Assembly (NCBI GenBank): GCA_937890575.1
Contig: CALADZ010000005.1
Location: 14,398-78,397 of the forward strand
DNA from: MAG-120531 sp002378585
Lineage (GTDB): Bacteria; Bacteroidota; Bacteroidia; Flavobacteriales; Flavobacteriaceae
Length of the DNA: 64,000 nt
Direction of reading: 5' to 3'
Shown here: in pieces, positions 26,156-34,642 of the stretch
How positions within the stretch are numbered: the stretch's first letter is position 1
Layout of the letters: the number at the start of each line of letters is the position of its first letter
Position numbers and translations under genes: made by a program
Notes under the pieces: model-generated
What the model saw: the letters and a program-made list of their open reading frames with translations, nothing else
What the model was told of the DNA's origin: nothing
Database searches by the model: none

Positions 26156-26989
26156 ATGAAAAAAATGCTTGTAGGGTTAATGGGAGCTTCATTGCTCTTC
26201 TCCTGCGTCCCTCAAAAAAAATACGCAGAACTAGAATCTAAACAGAAAGAAACTCAAAGTTTACTTGACAATGCCACAGTAAAATTAAACAGCTGTTTAG
26301 AAGATACAGCCCGTTTAAAATTGCTGGAAGAGCAAAATGCTTACTTAAAATCAAGTAATGCAGATTTGATCAACAACATGGGTAACTTAACTACGTTGAC
26401 TACTAAGGGTGCTGAAAACCTGGAGCGCTCTTTGGAAAGTCTAAAAGAAAAAGATTTAACCATCAAAAGGTTAAATCAAGCTATTACCCGAAGAGATTCT
26501 GTCAATCTTGCGTTGGTTCAAAGCCTTAAAGGTGTTTTGGGTAACTTAGATGATGAGGATATCCAAATCGACGTTGAAAAAGGGGTGGTTTTTGTTTCTA
26601 TTTCTGACAAATTGTTGTTCAACACTGGAAGCTACACAGTAACTCCTAAAGCGAAAGAAGTTTTAGGTAAGGTTGCCAAGGTAGTTAACAACAAACCAGA
26701 CTTTGAATTTATGGTAGAAGGCCATACCGATGATCGCGCATTCTCCAGAGGCGATTTGTTGGACAACTGGGATCTTAGTGTAAAACGCGCTACTTCAGTG
26801 GTTCGAATTTTACAAAAAGAGTTCAATGTTGATCCTAAGCGTATGACTGCTGCTGGACGCTCACAGTATGTTCCTGTATCGAGCACTGATTTGGCAAAAA
26901 ACAGAAGAACCCGTATCGTGGTGCTTCCTAAAATTGACCAATTCTACAGCATGATTGAAGAAGGAATGAAAGATCCAGCGATCAAGTAA
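26156..26989 (+). CDS. OmpA-family peptidoglycan-associated lipoprotein
   Basis: This 277-residue envelope protein should tether the outer membrane to peptidoglycan. The signal peptide ends in lipobox LLFSC with Cys17. A coiled coil rich in Lys, Glu, Leu and Asn (about 22-125) follows. The OmpA C-terminal domain (about 150-265) contains LFNTGSYTVTPKAKEVL, VEGHTDDRAF (the Asp that binds diaminopimelate) and LSVKRATSVVRILQ, with NRRTRIVV giving the conserved Arg. It stands alone between an upstream -7 element and a strong downstream hairpin, so it is probably a single-gene transcript. Confidence 0.92.
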   Translation: MKKMLVGLMGASLLFSCVPQKKYAELESKQKETQSLLDNATVKLNSCLEDTARLKLLEEQNAYLKSSNADLINNMGNLTTLTTKGAENLERSLESLKEKDLTIKRLNQAITRRDSVNLALVQSLKGVLGNLDDEDIQIDVEKGVVFVSISDKLLFNTGSYTVTPKAKEVLGKVAKVVNNKPDFEFMVEGHTDDRAFSRGDLLDNWDLSVKRATSVVRILQKEFNVDPKRMTAAGRSQYVPVSSTDLAKNRRTRIVVLPKIDQFYSMIEEGMKDPAIK

Positions 26990-27010
26990 TCAATCTGTTC
27001 ATCATAACTA

Positions 27011-27036
27011 AAGGCGTCCAAATGGACGCCTTTTTT
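27011..27036. terminator. Rho-independent terminator after the OmpA-like gene
   Basis: A 10-bp stem, AAGGCGTCCA paired with TGGACGCCTT with loop AA, is followed by a T-run on the plus strand. The convergent YrdC-domain gene ends at 27035, so its stop codon overlaps the T-run. The short A-run on the other side means it may stop minus-strand transcripts only weakly. Confidence 0.85.
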
Positions 27037-27652
27037 ATTCGATAAATTCTCCCTTGCCTTGTCTTAAGATTACAGGTTCATGGCCCGTTAAATCGACAAC
27101 CGTAGAGGCTTGATTATCTCCATAACCACTATCGATCATTACATCAATACGAGATGACCAACGTTCAAAAATAAGTTCAGGATCCGTGGTATACTCCAAA
27201 ATGGTATCGGGGTCGTAGATAGAAGTCGATACTAAAGGATTGCCTAAACGCTCAACTAAAAGCCTGGGGATGGAATGATCGGGTACTCTGATTCCTACTG
27301 TTTTTCTGTGATCAAATGATTTGGGCAACTTATTGTTGGCCTCCAGGACAAATGTATAAGGCCCGGGTAAGTATTTCTTTAACCGCTTAAATGTTGCCGT
27401 ATCCATGGGTTTGGTGTAGTCAGACAAATGACTGAGATCGGCACAAACAAATGACCATTGAGCTTTGTTGAGTTTAATACCTTGTATTTTGGCCAGTTTT
27501 TCTAGTGCTTTTACTTGAGTTAGGTCACAGCCTATCGCGTACACAGTATCGGAGGGAAAAATGACAATACCCCCTTGTTTGATGAGCTGAACAGCCTTTT
27601 CAATCAACCTTTCTTGGGGGTTTTCCGGATAAATTTTCAGGTATTCAGCCAT
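27035..27652 (-). CDS. Sua5/YciO/YrdC-domain protein (threonylcarbamoyl-AMP synthase family)
   Basis: The 205-residue YrdC domain shows the nucleotide-binding start GGIVIFPSDTVYAIGCDL (about 30-47), the LPGPYTFVLEA segment, TVGIRVPDH, and PLVSTSIYDPD. TsaC/Sua5 make threonylcarbamoyl-AMP for the t6A modification of tRNAs that read ANN codons; the YciO branch is related but weaker or different in activity. The spacing and the IPRLLVERLGNPLVSTS segment look closer to YciO, so the assignment to t6A synthesis is open. The ATG at 27652 lies 8 bases inside the uvrD end, so the two are co-transcribed. No C-terminal Sua5 domain is present. Confidence 0.82.
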   Translation of the reverse strand: MAEYLKIYPENPQERLIEKAVQLIKQGGIVIFPSDTVYAIGCDLTQVKALEKLAKIQGIKLNKAQWSFVCADLSHLSDYTKPMDTATFKRLKKYLPGPYTFVLEANNKLPKSFDHRKTVGIRVPDHSIPRLLVERLGNPLVSTSIYDPDTILEYTTDPELIFERWSSRIDVMIDSGYGDNQASTVVDLTGHEPVILRQGKGEFIE

Positions 27653-29978
27653 GATTGTCGATTTTAGTCAATTGAGCAAATCGGAGTAAAAGCTTTTTTG
27701 CCCCCCCATGTTCAAAGTCAATATCGGCTTTCTTGTCATTACCCAATCCTTCTAAGGATTTTACCACCCCTCTACCGAATCTAGGATGGTCTACCCACTG
27801 TCCTTGCTGGAGATCTAAGGATAGTGCATTTCCTCTGTCTACGGGTATCCCTATATCCGGTTTTATCTTCCTGAGTTTTTGTAACTGTGCGGAAGTGGGT
27901 TGGTTTTGTTTGGGTGGTATCCCAGATACAGGTTTTTGCGTTCTTAATTTATTGGTGTCTACCTCGCCAAAAATGTCTTTATCGATGATCGATTTATAGC
28001 GATAACCAGTCAATGGAACCGTGTGTTCTAGATACTTTTCGTCAATTTCCTCAATAAATCTGCTAGGCTCTGCATCGACTAGTTTTCCCCATCGATATCT
28101 GGTTTGCGCATAGGTGAGGTAGGCCTTTTGTTCTGCTCTAGTCAGTGCTACATAAAACAACCTTCGTTCTTCTTCCAGCTCTGATCGCGTGTTCATGCTC
28201 ATGGCTGAAGGAAATAGGTCTTCCTCTAGACCAACGATGTAAACCACAGGAAACTCTAATCCTTTGGCCAAATGAATCGTCATGAGCGCCACGCGCTCTT
28301 CTCCATCCATATCTCGATCCATATCAGTAGCAAGCGCTACATCTTCCAAGAATTCAGATAGTGCTCCGCGGGCGTCGGCAATCTCTTGTTGTCCTTCGAC
28401 AAAGTCTTTAATACCGTTGAGCAACTCCTCAATGTTTTCCATTTTGGCCACCCCTTCAGGTGTGCCATCTTTTTTAAACTCGAGTAGAAGTCCCGTTTTC
28501 TTGACCACCTGAGCAGCTAGCTCAAATGCATCCAATTGTTTTTCTAACACTTGAAAACTCTGAATCATCCGGGCAAATTCTTCCAGTTTGTTACGCGTAC
28601 CACCATGTACCGAAAGCAATCCTTGATCTAAACGAATCAACACATCAAACAGAGAGATCTGTTGTTGGTCAGCAGCCAGGGTCAACTTGTCTATGGTAGC
28701 ATCACCAATTCCACGGGCGGGAAAATTGATGATCCTCTTAAGTGCTTCCTCATCTTGGGGATTAACTATAAGCCTTAAATAGGCTAATACATCCTTGATT
28801 TCTTTTCGCTGATAAAACGAAAGACCTCCAAAGATTTTATAGGGTATATCTCTTTTGCGCAATGCGTCTTCAATCGCTCTGGATTGAGCATTGGTTCGAT
28901 AGAGCACGGCAAAATCACTTGGCTTTTTGTGTTCCTGATGTTGCGTTTCCCATATGGAAGCGGCCACAAATCTACCCTCTTCAGCATCTGTGGGGCTTCT
29001 GTGAACAGTAATGGGTTGCCCAAGGTCATTGTCTGTCCAAACTTTTTTGTCAATTTGATTTTTGTTGTGTGAAATGACAGTATTAGCCGCTTCGACAATA
29101 GTCTGGGTGGATCGATAATTTTGTTCCAGACGATACATAGCGACACCGTCATAGTCCTTTTGAAAGTTTAGAATATTGCTGATGTTCGCTCCGCGAAATG
29201 AATAGATGCTTTGGGCATCGTCACCAACGACACAAATATTTTGGTACCGATCTGCAAGTGCTTTGACAATCAAGTATTGCGAATGATTCGTGTCTTGATA
29301 CTCATCGACCAAAATGTACTTAAAACGATCCTGATATCTAGCTAAAACATCAGGAAAACGAGTCAATAACTCATTGGTTTTGAGCAATAAGTCATCAAAG
29401 TCCATAGCTCCAGCCCTAAAACATCGCTCCACATAATTCTGATAGATCTCCCCTAGTCTCGGTCTTTTGGCCATGGCGTCCGATTCCATGAGCTCGGGAT
29501 TGTTGAAATATGCTTTAACGGTAATCAGGCTGTTTTTATAGGAGGATATTCGGTTCTGAATCTGTTTGTACTTATATAACTCGGTATCCAGACCCATTTC
29601 TTTGATTATGGATGAAATTAGACGTTGCGAATCTTGAGTGTCGTAGATGGTAAAATTATTCGGGTAACCCAATCGATGCCCTTCAACGCGCAAAAGTTTG
29701 GCAAAAACCGAGTGAAATGTACCCATCCAAAGGTTTTTGGCTTCAGAGGCACCTACCAAAGTCGCTATACGGTGCTTCATCTCTCTAGCGGCTTTGTTGG
29801 TAAAGGTCAAGGCCAATATATTAAACGCGTCTACTCCCTGTTGCATCAAATGCGCCATCCGAAAAGTAAGTACACGGGTTTTACCTGAACCTGCTCCAGC
29901 AATCACCATCAGCGGACCAGTTTTGTGCAGAACCGCTTCTTTTTGAGCTGTATTTAGTTCGTCTATATAGTTTTCCAA
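27645..29978 (-). CDS. UvrD/PcrA-family DNA helicase
   Basis: This superfamily 1A 3'-5' helicase acts in nucleotide excision repair, fork restart and RecA displacement. The 777-residue protein has Walker A GAGSGKTRVLTFRMA (about 28-42), LTFTNKAAREMKHRI, the Walker B motif LVDEYQDTNHSQYL, GDDAQSIYSFRGA, LEQNYRST, ALMTIHLAKGLEFPVVY, and VALTRAEQKAYLTYA, in the canonical order. The C-terminal Tudor-like segment GQWVDHPRFGRGVVKSLEG matches PcrA/UvrD, which contacts RNA polymerase. The start is TTG at 29978: no in-frame ATG exists upstream, and LNTAQKEAVL sits at the normal distance. A -7-like TAATTTTA lies upstream. It overlaps the next gene by 8 bases. Confidence 0.95.
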   Translation of the reverse strand: MENYIDELNTAQKEAVLHKTGPLMVIAGAGSGKTRVLTFRMAHLMQQGVDAFNILALTFTNKAAREMKHRIATLVGASEAKNLWMGTFHSVFAKLLRVEGHRLGYPNNFTIYDTQDSQRLISSIIKEMGLDTELYKYKQIQNRISSYKNSLITVKAYFNNPELMESDAMAKRPRLGEIYQNYVERCFRAGAMDFDDLLLKTNELLTRFPDVLARYQDRFKYILVDEYQDTNHSQYLIVKALADRYQNICVVGDDAQSIYSFRGANISNILNFQKDYDGVAMYRLEQNYRSTQTIVEAANTVISHNKNQIDKKVWTDNDLGQPITVHRSPTDAEEGRFVAASIWETQHQEHKKPSDFAVLYRTNAQSRAIEDALRKRDIPYKIFGGLSFYQRKEIKDVLAYLRLIVNPQDEEALKRIINFPARGIGDATIDKLTLAADQQQISLFDVLIRLDQGLLSVHGGTRNKLEEFARMIQSFQVLEKQLDAFELAAQVVKKTGLLLEFKKDGTPEGVAKMENIEELLNGIKDFVEGQQEIADARGALSEFLEDVALATDMDRDMDGEERVALMTIHLAKGLEFPVVYIVGLEEDLFPSAMSMNTRSELEEERRLFYVALTRAEQKAYLTYAQTRYRWGKLVDAEPSRFIEEIDEKYLEHTVPLTGYRYKSIIDKDIFGEVDTNKLRTQKPVSGIPPKQNQPTSAQLQKLRKIKPDIGIPVDRGNALSLDLQQGQWVDHPRFGRGVVKSLEGLGNDKKADIDFEHGGAKKLLLRFAQLTKIDNHG

Positions 29979-30104
29979 AACACCAGGAATTAGCTGTAAA
30001 ATTAGCCATTATCAAGGCCAACAAAAAATGAATAGTTCATTAATTATAAACAGAACTTTCCATACAAATCATATTTCGTACATTTCAACAACAAATAAAT
30101 TTTT

Positions 30105-31382
30105 ATGAAAAAGTATCTTTTAGGATTTGCATTGTTGACATCCTTACACGGATGGTCTCAAAGCAATCATTTATCGGAACAAACTTATGCTGAGATTGAG
30201 CAAAAGGTCATTGATTGGCGCAGGCATTTTCACCAAAATCCAGAACTATCAAATCGAGAATTCAAAACGGCAGAAGTGATTGCCAAGCACCTAAAATCTT
30301 TGGGGCTTGAGGTAGAAACTGGGGTAGCAAAAACAGGAGTTGTTGGAATTTTAAAGGGAAAACACCCGGGAAAGGTTTTGGCCTTGAGGGCTGATATCGA
30401 CGCGCTCCCTGTAGAAGAGAGAAACGACTTACCCTTCAAGTCCAAAGTTAAGACTACATTTTTAGATACACCTGTTGGTGTGATGCATGCCTGTGGTCAC
30501 GATACCCATACGGCTATTTTGATGGGTGCTGCAGAACTGTTGAGTAAGCATCGCGATCAGATTTATGGAACGATAAAGTTTATTTTTCAACCTGCTGAAG
30601 AAGGACCACCACCGGGGGAAGTTGGTGGCGCACTAGAAATGGTTAAAGAAGGTGTTTTAAAAAATCCGGATGTCGATATCATCGTGGGGCTCCACATTAA
30701 TTCGCAAACTCCTGTGGGGATGATTCGCTATAAACCAGGAGGAACAATGGCTGCTGCTCAACGGTTTGTGCTTAAAATCAATGGAAAGCAAACTCATGGT
30801 TCACAACCATGGGCGGGTGTAGACCCTATATTGATTGCAGCTAAAGTAATTGATGCCTATCAAACCATTATTTCAAGAGAGAGTGATTTAACCAATGAAG
30901 CAGCGGTCATATCTGTAGGAAAAATAACGGCCGGTGTTCGCTTCAATATTATTCCTGAATCCTGTGAGCTAATTGGTACGGTGCGCACTTTAGACTTTGC
31001 GATGCAAAAACATATCAACCAACGCATGAAAGAGTTGGCTGAGGGAATTGCAGCAGCTTACGGGGGTACCGCAGAATTGGATATCCAAAACTCAACTTCT
31101 ATAACGAATAACGAACCTAGTTTAGTGAATGAGTTATTACCTACTCTTGAGCGAGTGGCTGGTAAAGATCAGGTTGTTCTGTCCAAAGCGACAACGGGCG
31201 CAGAAGATTTCTCCTATTTCCAAGAGCAAATACCTGGATTCTATTTCTTTTTGGGGGGTATGACTCCCGGTAGCACAGGGTCTTACCCTCACCACACACC
31301 AGATTTTAAAATAGATGAATCTGGATTATTATTGGGCGTCAAGGCAATGACTGAAATAAGTTTGGACTATTTAAGTAAATAG
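30105..31382 (+). CDS. M20-family amidohydrolase (hippurate/IAA-amino acid hydrolase type), exported
   Basis: This metal-dependent amidase removes acyl groups from N-acyl amino acids or similar substrates. The 425-residue protein has a signal peptide (KYLLGFALLTSLHGWSQ). Its di-metal site motifs are MHACGHDTHTAILMG (about 127-141), QPAEEGPPPGEVGG (about 164-177), LHINSQTPVG, and the late GAEDFSYFQEQIPGFYFFLGG. The dimerisation domain contains GKQTHGSQPWAGVDPI. Order and length match the M20D/AmhX-HipO group. Export suggests scavenging of peptides or acyl amino acids in the periplasm. It is a single gene ending in a hairpin. Confidence 0.92.
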   Translation: MKKYLLGFALLTSLHGWSQSNHLSEQTYAEIEQKVIDWRRHFHQNPELSNREFKTAEVIAKHLKSLGLEVETGVAKTGVVGILKGKHPGKVLALRADIDALPVEERNDLPFKSKVKTTFLDTPVGVMHACGHDTHTAILMGAAELLSKHRDQIYGTIKFIFQPAEEGPPPGEVGGALEMVKEGVLKNPDVDIIVGLHINSQTPVGMIRYKPGGTMAAAQRFVLKINGKQTHGSQPWAGVDPILIAAKVIDAYQTIISRESDLTNEAAVISVGKITAGVRFNIIPESCELIGTVRTLDFAMQKHINQRMKELAEGIAAAYGGTAELDIQNSTSITNNEPSLVNELLPTLERVAGKDQVVLSKATTGAEDFSYFQEQIPGFYFFLGGMTPGSTGSYPHHTPDFKIDESGLLLGVKAMTEISLDYLSK

Positions 31383-31401
31383 TCTGTAAAATCAACTATT
31401 T

Positions 31402-31434
31402 AAAGGCAAATCAATTATGGTTTGCCTTTTTCTT
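31402..31434. terminator. Terminator after the M20 amidohydrolase gene, overlapping the patatin 3' end
   Basis: Stem AAAGGCAAA (31402-31410) pairs with TTTGCCTTT (31421-31429), followed by a T-rich run on the plus strand. The loop contains the stop codon of the convergent patatin gene (31415-31417), so the right arm encodes the last patatin residues. Confidence 0.75.
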
Positions 31435-32350
31435 TTTTAGTGCTTCTAGCTTTTAGTGGAGAACTGTGGTTTTGGAATTTTTTCTGAGCATATACGCGTC
31501 CTTGTTCCCACCACTGTGCCATTTGTTGTCGATCAAAAATGAGTGCATTTTCTGTGAGTTTTGTGGGGGTATAGTACAGGTGTAGGGCGACACCATGGTG
31601 TTTGGCCATCACAATTCCCTCAGAGATATCATGGGCTTTAATTTGGTCTATCATAAATCCAAACATATGAATCAATAACGAAAATGGATTGTATCCCAAA
31701 ACTTTTGTTTTATTCATGTGTTCTGACTCAAGAATCACTACATCAATTTCGGTAGCCCCACGCCTAATAGCTTCTTGAATCGGGATTAAATTCCCTAATC
31801 CACCGTCTCCATAATCGTATCCGTTTTTTTGAACCAAAGACATGAAAGGAACATAATTGGCTGATATCCAAATCCAATCAATAAATTCTTGATAGGTATA
31901 ATCGCTCAGCACTTTGTACTCAATACGGTATTTGGACAGATTGGCAGTAGTCACCACAATTTCTGGTCCTTGGGTCTTTAATTGATCAAAATCTTGTGAA
32001 GAAAAGTTTTTTTCAATAGTTTTTCTGAGTGCATGACTTTCCCCAAAGGTTCTACGCCTTCTTAAGAATTGATAGAGCGTAGTTAAGTAATTAATAGACA
32101 CATAAGATCGAACACCTTTTTTGCGCACCCTAAATGGATGAATACTGAAAATATCGCTTTGTTGGATATTGGTGTAAATGCCGTGTAATTTGTCTATTTG
32201 CCCCAGTGCCAAGTGAGGTAAAAGAAGGCTACCCGTAGAGGTTCCCACCAATAAATCATAACTCCTACCCTGCTCCTGAATCAGGTATTGGGCAACACCT
32301 CCAGCAAATGCTCCCTTGCTTCCACCCCCCGAAATGACCAATGCCCTCAT
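31415..32350 (-). CDS. Patatin-like phospholipase
   Basis: This is a Ser-Asp dyad lipid acyl hydrolase. The 311-residue protein starts with the oxyanion-hole loop SGGGSKGAFAGGVAQYL, then the nucleophile elbow GTSTGSLLLPHLALG (GxSxG), and the dyad Asp in DYGDGGLGNLIPI. No signal peptide is present because the catalytic loop begins within seven residues of the start, so action in the cytoplasm or at the inner membrane is likely. The C-terminus is rich in Lys, Arg and Ser. The start at 32350 is fixed by the oxyanion loop. A well-spaced promoter match lies only 5 bases upstream, implying a leaderless or near-leaderless mRNA. Confidence 0.9.
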   Translation of the reverse strand: MRALVISGGGSKGAFAGGVAQYLIQEQGRSYDLLVGTSTGSLLLPHLALGQIDKLHGIYTNIQQSDIFSIHPFRVRKKGVRSYVSINYLTTLYQFLRRRRTFGESHALRKTIEKNFSSQDFDQLKTQGPEIVVTTANLSKYRIEYKVLSDYTYQEFIDWIWISANYVPFMSLVQKNGYDYGDGGLGNLIPIQEAIRRGATEIDVVILESEHMNKTKVLGYNPFSLLIHMFGFMIDQIKAHDISEGIVMAKHHGVALHLYYTPTKLTENALIFDRQQMAQWWEQGRVYAQKKFQNHSSPLKARSTKKEKGKP

Positions 32351-32354
32351 AGGC

Positions 32355-32385
32355 TAAATGTACGTTCTTTGGGGTGAATCACAAA
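32355..32385 (-). promoter_or_regulatory. Patatin gene promoter (TTTG-N19-TACATTTA)
   Basis: On the minus strand TACATTTA (plus 32355-32362, one mismatch to TAnnTTTG) has TTTG (plus 32382-32385) exactly 19 bases upstream. The element ends 5 bases from the ATG at 32350, so transcription would start at or within a few bases of the start codon. Confidence 0.45.
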
Positions 32386-34529
32386 CCCCAAATCGCCAGA
32401 ATTTGTACCTTAGTGGGGTGAATCATTCCAGTCAAATTTTCCAAACGCCCCTAGTATACCTTAAAGGTGTTGGGCCTCAGAGAGCCAAAGTGATGGCTGA
32501 GGTATTTGGTTTGCATACTTTTGTTGATCTCCTTCATTTTTTTCCTTTTCGCTATGTCGATAAAACCCAATGGTTAACCATAGCTCAGCTTCAACCTAAT
32601 TTGGCTGAAATCCAGATCAAAGGTACCCTGGTACATCTGGAAGAAGTCCCCCAAAAAAGAGGTTCAAGACTTGTTGGGCATTTTTCTGATGAAACTGGTA
32701 GCATGGAATTAGTTTGGTTTAAAGGAACTAAATGGTTGAGACAAAATTTAAAGATCGGTCATAAGTACAGTGTATTTGGCAAAGTACAGCGCTTTGGCTC
32801 CAGTTATTCAATGCCTCATCCGGATATGGAGATTTATCCTCCTGAAAAGGCTCAATTTACTGCCTCAATTAGGCCGATCTATCCAAGCAGTGAGCGTCTT
32901 CAGTCAGCTCAAATAAGTCAAAAAGTAATTGGAGGATGGGTGATGGAGCTCCTGCTTCAGTATGGAAAACACCTAGAGGAATCGCTACCTAATTCTTTGA
33001 TGGAACGCCAAGCATTAATCGGTTTACCCCAAGCGTTGTTCCACATACATTTTCCGAAAAACTTGAATCTGTTGGCTCAAGCCCAAAAAAGGCTCAAGTT
33101 TGAAGAGCTCTTTTTTATTCAAATGCAGCTATTGCGCAACAAAGCGATTAGACGCAGCAAGGTAAAAGGCTATGCATTCAATCTAGTAGGCCAATATTTC
33201 AATGAGTTTTATCAGCATCATTTACCTTTTGAATTGACCAACGCACAAAAACGGGTTGTTAAAGAAATCAGGTCAGATCTGGGAAGTAATGCTCAAATGA
33301 ATAGATTGCTTCAAGGAGATGTAGGATCAGGAAAAACCATGGTCGCAGTACTCTGTTTTTTGATGGCCGTGGACAATGGTTTTCAATCGTGTTTGGTGGC
33401 GCCCACAGAAATATTGGCCCAACAACATTTCAGAGGGATTAGTGATTTATTGGCGCCTGTGGGTTTACGGGTTGCGCTATTGACTGGGTCAGTAAAAAAT
33501 AAAGAGCGCACCAATTTGTTATCGGATTTAAAAGAAGGCAATATTCATGTGTTAGTGGGAACTCATGCCTTGTTCGAGGATACGGTGATTTTTCACCACC
33601 TAGGCTTGGCGGTTATCGATGAACAACACCGTTTTGGGGTAGCCCAACGAGCAAAACTTTGGCATAAGAATGATATTCCTCCTCATGTTTTAGTGATGAC
33701 GGCTACACCCATACCCAGAACATTGGCCATGAGTCTGTATGGTGATCTGGATATTTCTGTAATTGATGAGCTTCCACCTGGCCGTCAAGAAATTAAGACA
33801 GTTTGGCGCACTGATGCTCATCGATTGAAGGTATTTGGTTTTATTAAAGAACAAATAGCATTGGGTCGACAGGTTTATATTGTCTATCCGCTAATCAATG
33901 AGTCCCAAGCCATGGATTATAAAGACCTCATGGATGGATATGAGTCGATTACCCGGGAATTTCCCATGCCAAATTACCAAGTTTCCATAGTACATGGTCA
34001 AATGAAATCTGATGACAAAGCGATTGAAATGGATCGTTTTGTCCGAGGAATTTCACAGATTATGGTGGCTACTACAGTTATAGAAGTAGGTGTCAATGTC
34101 CCTAATGCTTCAGTCATGGTGATTGAAAGTGCTGAGCGATTTGGGCTTTCACAGTTACACCAACTCAGGGGACGAGTTGGCAGGGGAGCCGAACAAAGCT
34201 ACTGCATATTGATGTCCGCGGACCAAATCAGTGAAGATGCCAAGCTGAGACTTCATACTATGACACAAACTAACGACGGATTTGCTTTGTCAGAAGTTGA
34301 TTTGAAACTAAGGGGCCCAGGGGATTTAATGGGTACCCAACAAAGTGGTGTCCTTCAATTAAAAATAGCCGACTTAACTCAAGATCAGGAATTGTTGAGT
34401 TTGGCCAGAAAAGAAGCCATGAGTATTTTACATGCAGACCCCACTTTATCACAAACAGAACACAGCGTGTTAAAAAAAGCTTTTGAAGCGGTACTTAGAC
34501 ACAAAAATATCTGGAATTACATCAGTTGA
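32358..34529 (+). CDS. recG: ATP-dependent DNA helicase RecG
   Basis: RecG reverses stalled forks and branch-migrates Holliday junctions. The wedge domain begins with TPLVYLKGVGPQRAKVMAE, followed by the OB fold (IKGTLVHLEEVPQKRGSRLVGHF). The SF2 motor has LLQGDVGSGKTMVAVL (Walker A), DEQHRFGVAQRAKLW, MTATPIPRTLAMSLYGDLD, and motif VI QLRGRVGRG; the TRG segment YCILMSADQISEDAKLRL follows. The ATG at 32358 gives 723 residues with about 28 extra N-terminal residues. An in-frame GTG at 32418 gives VNHSSQIFQTPLVYL, closer to the usual RecG start, and may be the true one. It diverges from the patatin gene. Confidence 0.95.
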   Translation: MYVLWGESQTPNRQNLYLSGVNHSSQIFQTPLVYLKGVGPQRAKVMAEVFGLHTFVDLLHFFPFRYVDKTQWLTIAQLQPNLAEIQIKGTLVHLEEVPQKRGSRLVGHFSDETGSMELVWFKGTKWLRQNLKIGHKYSVFGKVQRFGSSYSMPHPDMEIYPPEKAQFTASIRPIYPSSERLQSAQISQKVIGGWVMELLLQYGKHLEESLPNSLMERQALIGLPQALFHIHFPKNLNLLAQAQKRLKFEELFFIQMQLLRNKAIRRSKVKGYAFNLVGQYFNEFYQHHLPFELTNAQKRVVKEIRSDLGSNAQMNRLLQGDVGSGKTMVAVLCFLMAVDNGFQSCLVAPTEILAQQHFRGISDLLAPVGLRVALLTGSVKNKERTNLLSDLKEGNIHVLVGTHALFEDTVIFHHLGLAVIDEQHRFGVAQRAKLWHKNDIPPHVLVMTATPIPRTLAMSLYGDLDISVIDELPPGRQEIKTVWRTDAHRLKVFGFIKEQIALGRQVYIVYPLINESQAMDYKDLMDGYESITREFPMPNYQVSIVHGQMKSDDKAIEMDRFVRGISQIMVATTVIEVGVNVPNASVMVIESAERFGLSQLHQLRGRVGRGAEQSYCILMSADQISEDAKLRLHTMTQTNDGFALSEVDLKLRGPGDLMGTQQSGVLQLKIADLTQDQELLSLARKEAMSILHADPTLSQTEHSVLKKAFEAVLRHKNIWNYIS

Positions 34530-34642
34530 ACGTCGTAATTTTTAGGCGTTTGAGACTTTAATTGATCAATCATTTTTTACTTTTACACACGTTGGATGTG
34601 CACTTATTTTTACATCCATCAAATCAATTTTACTCACAGATT

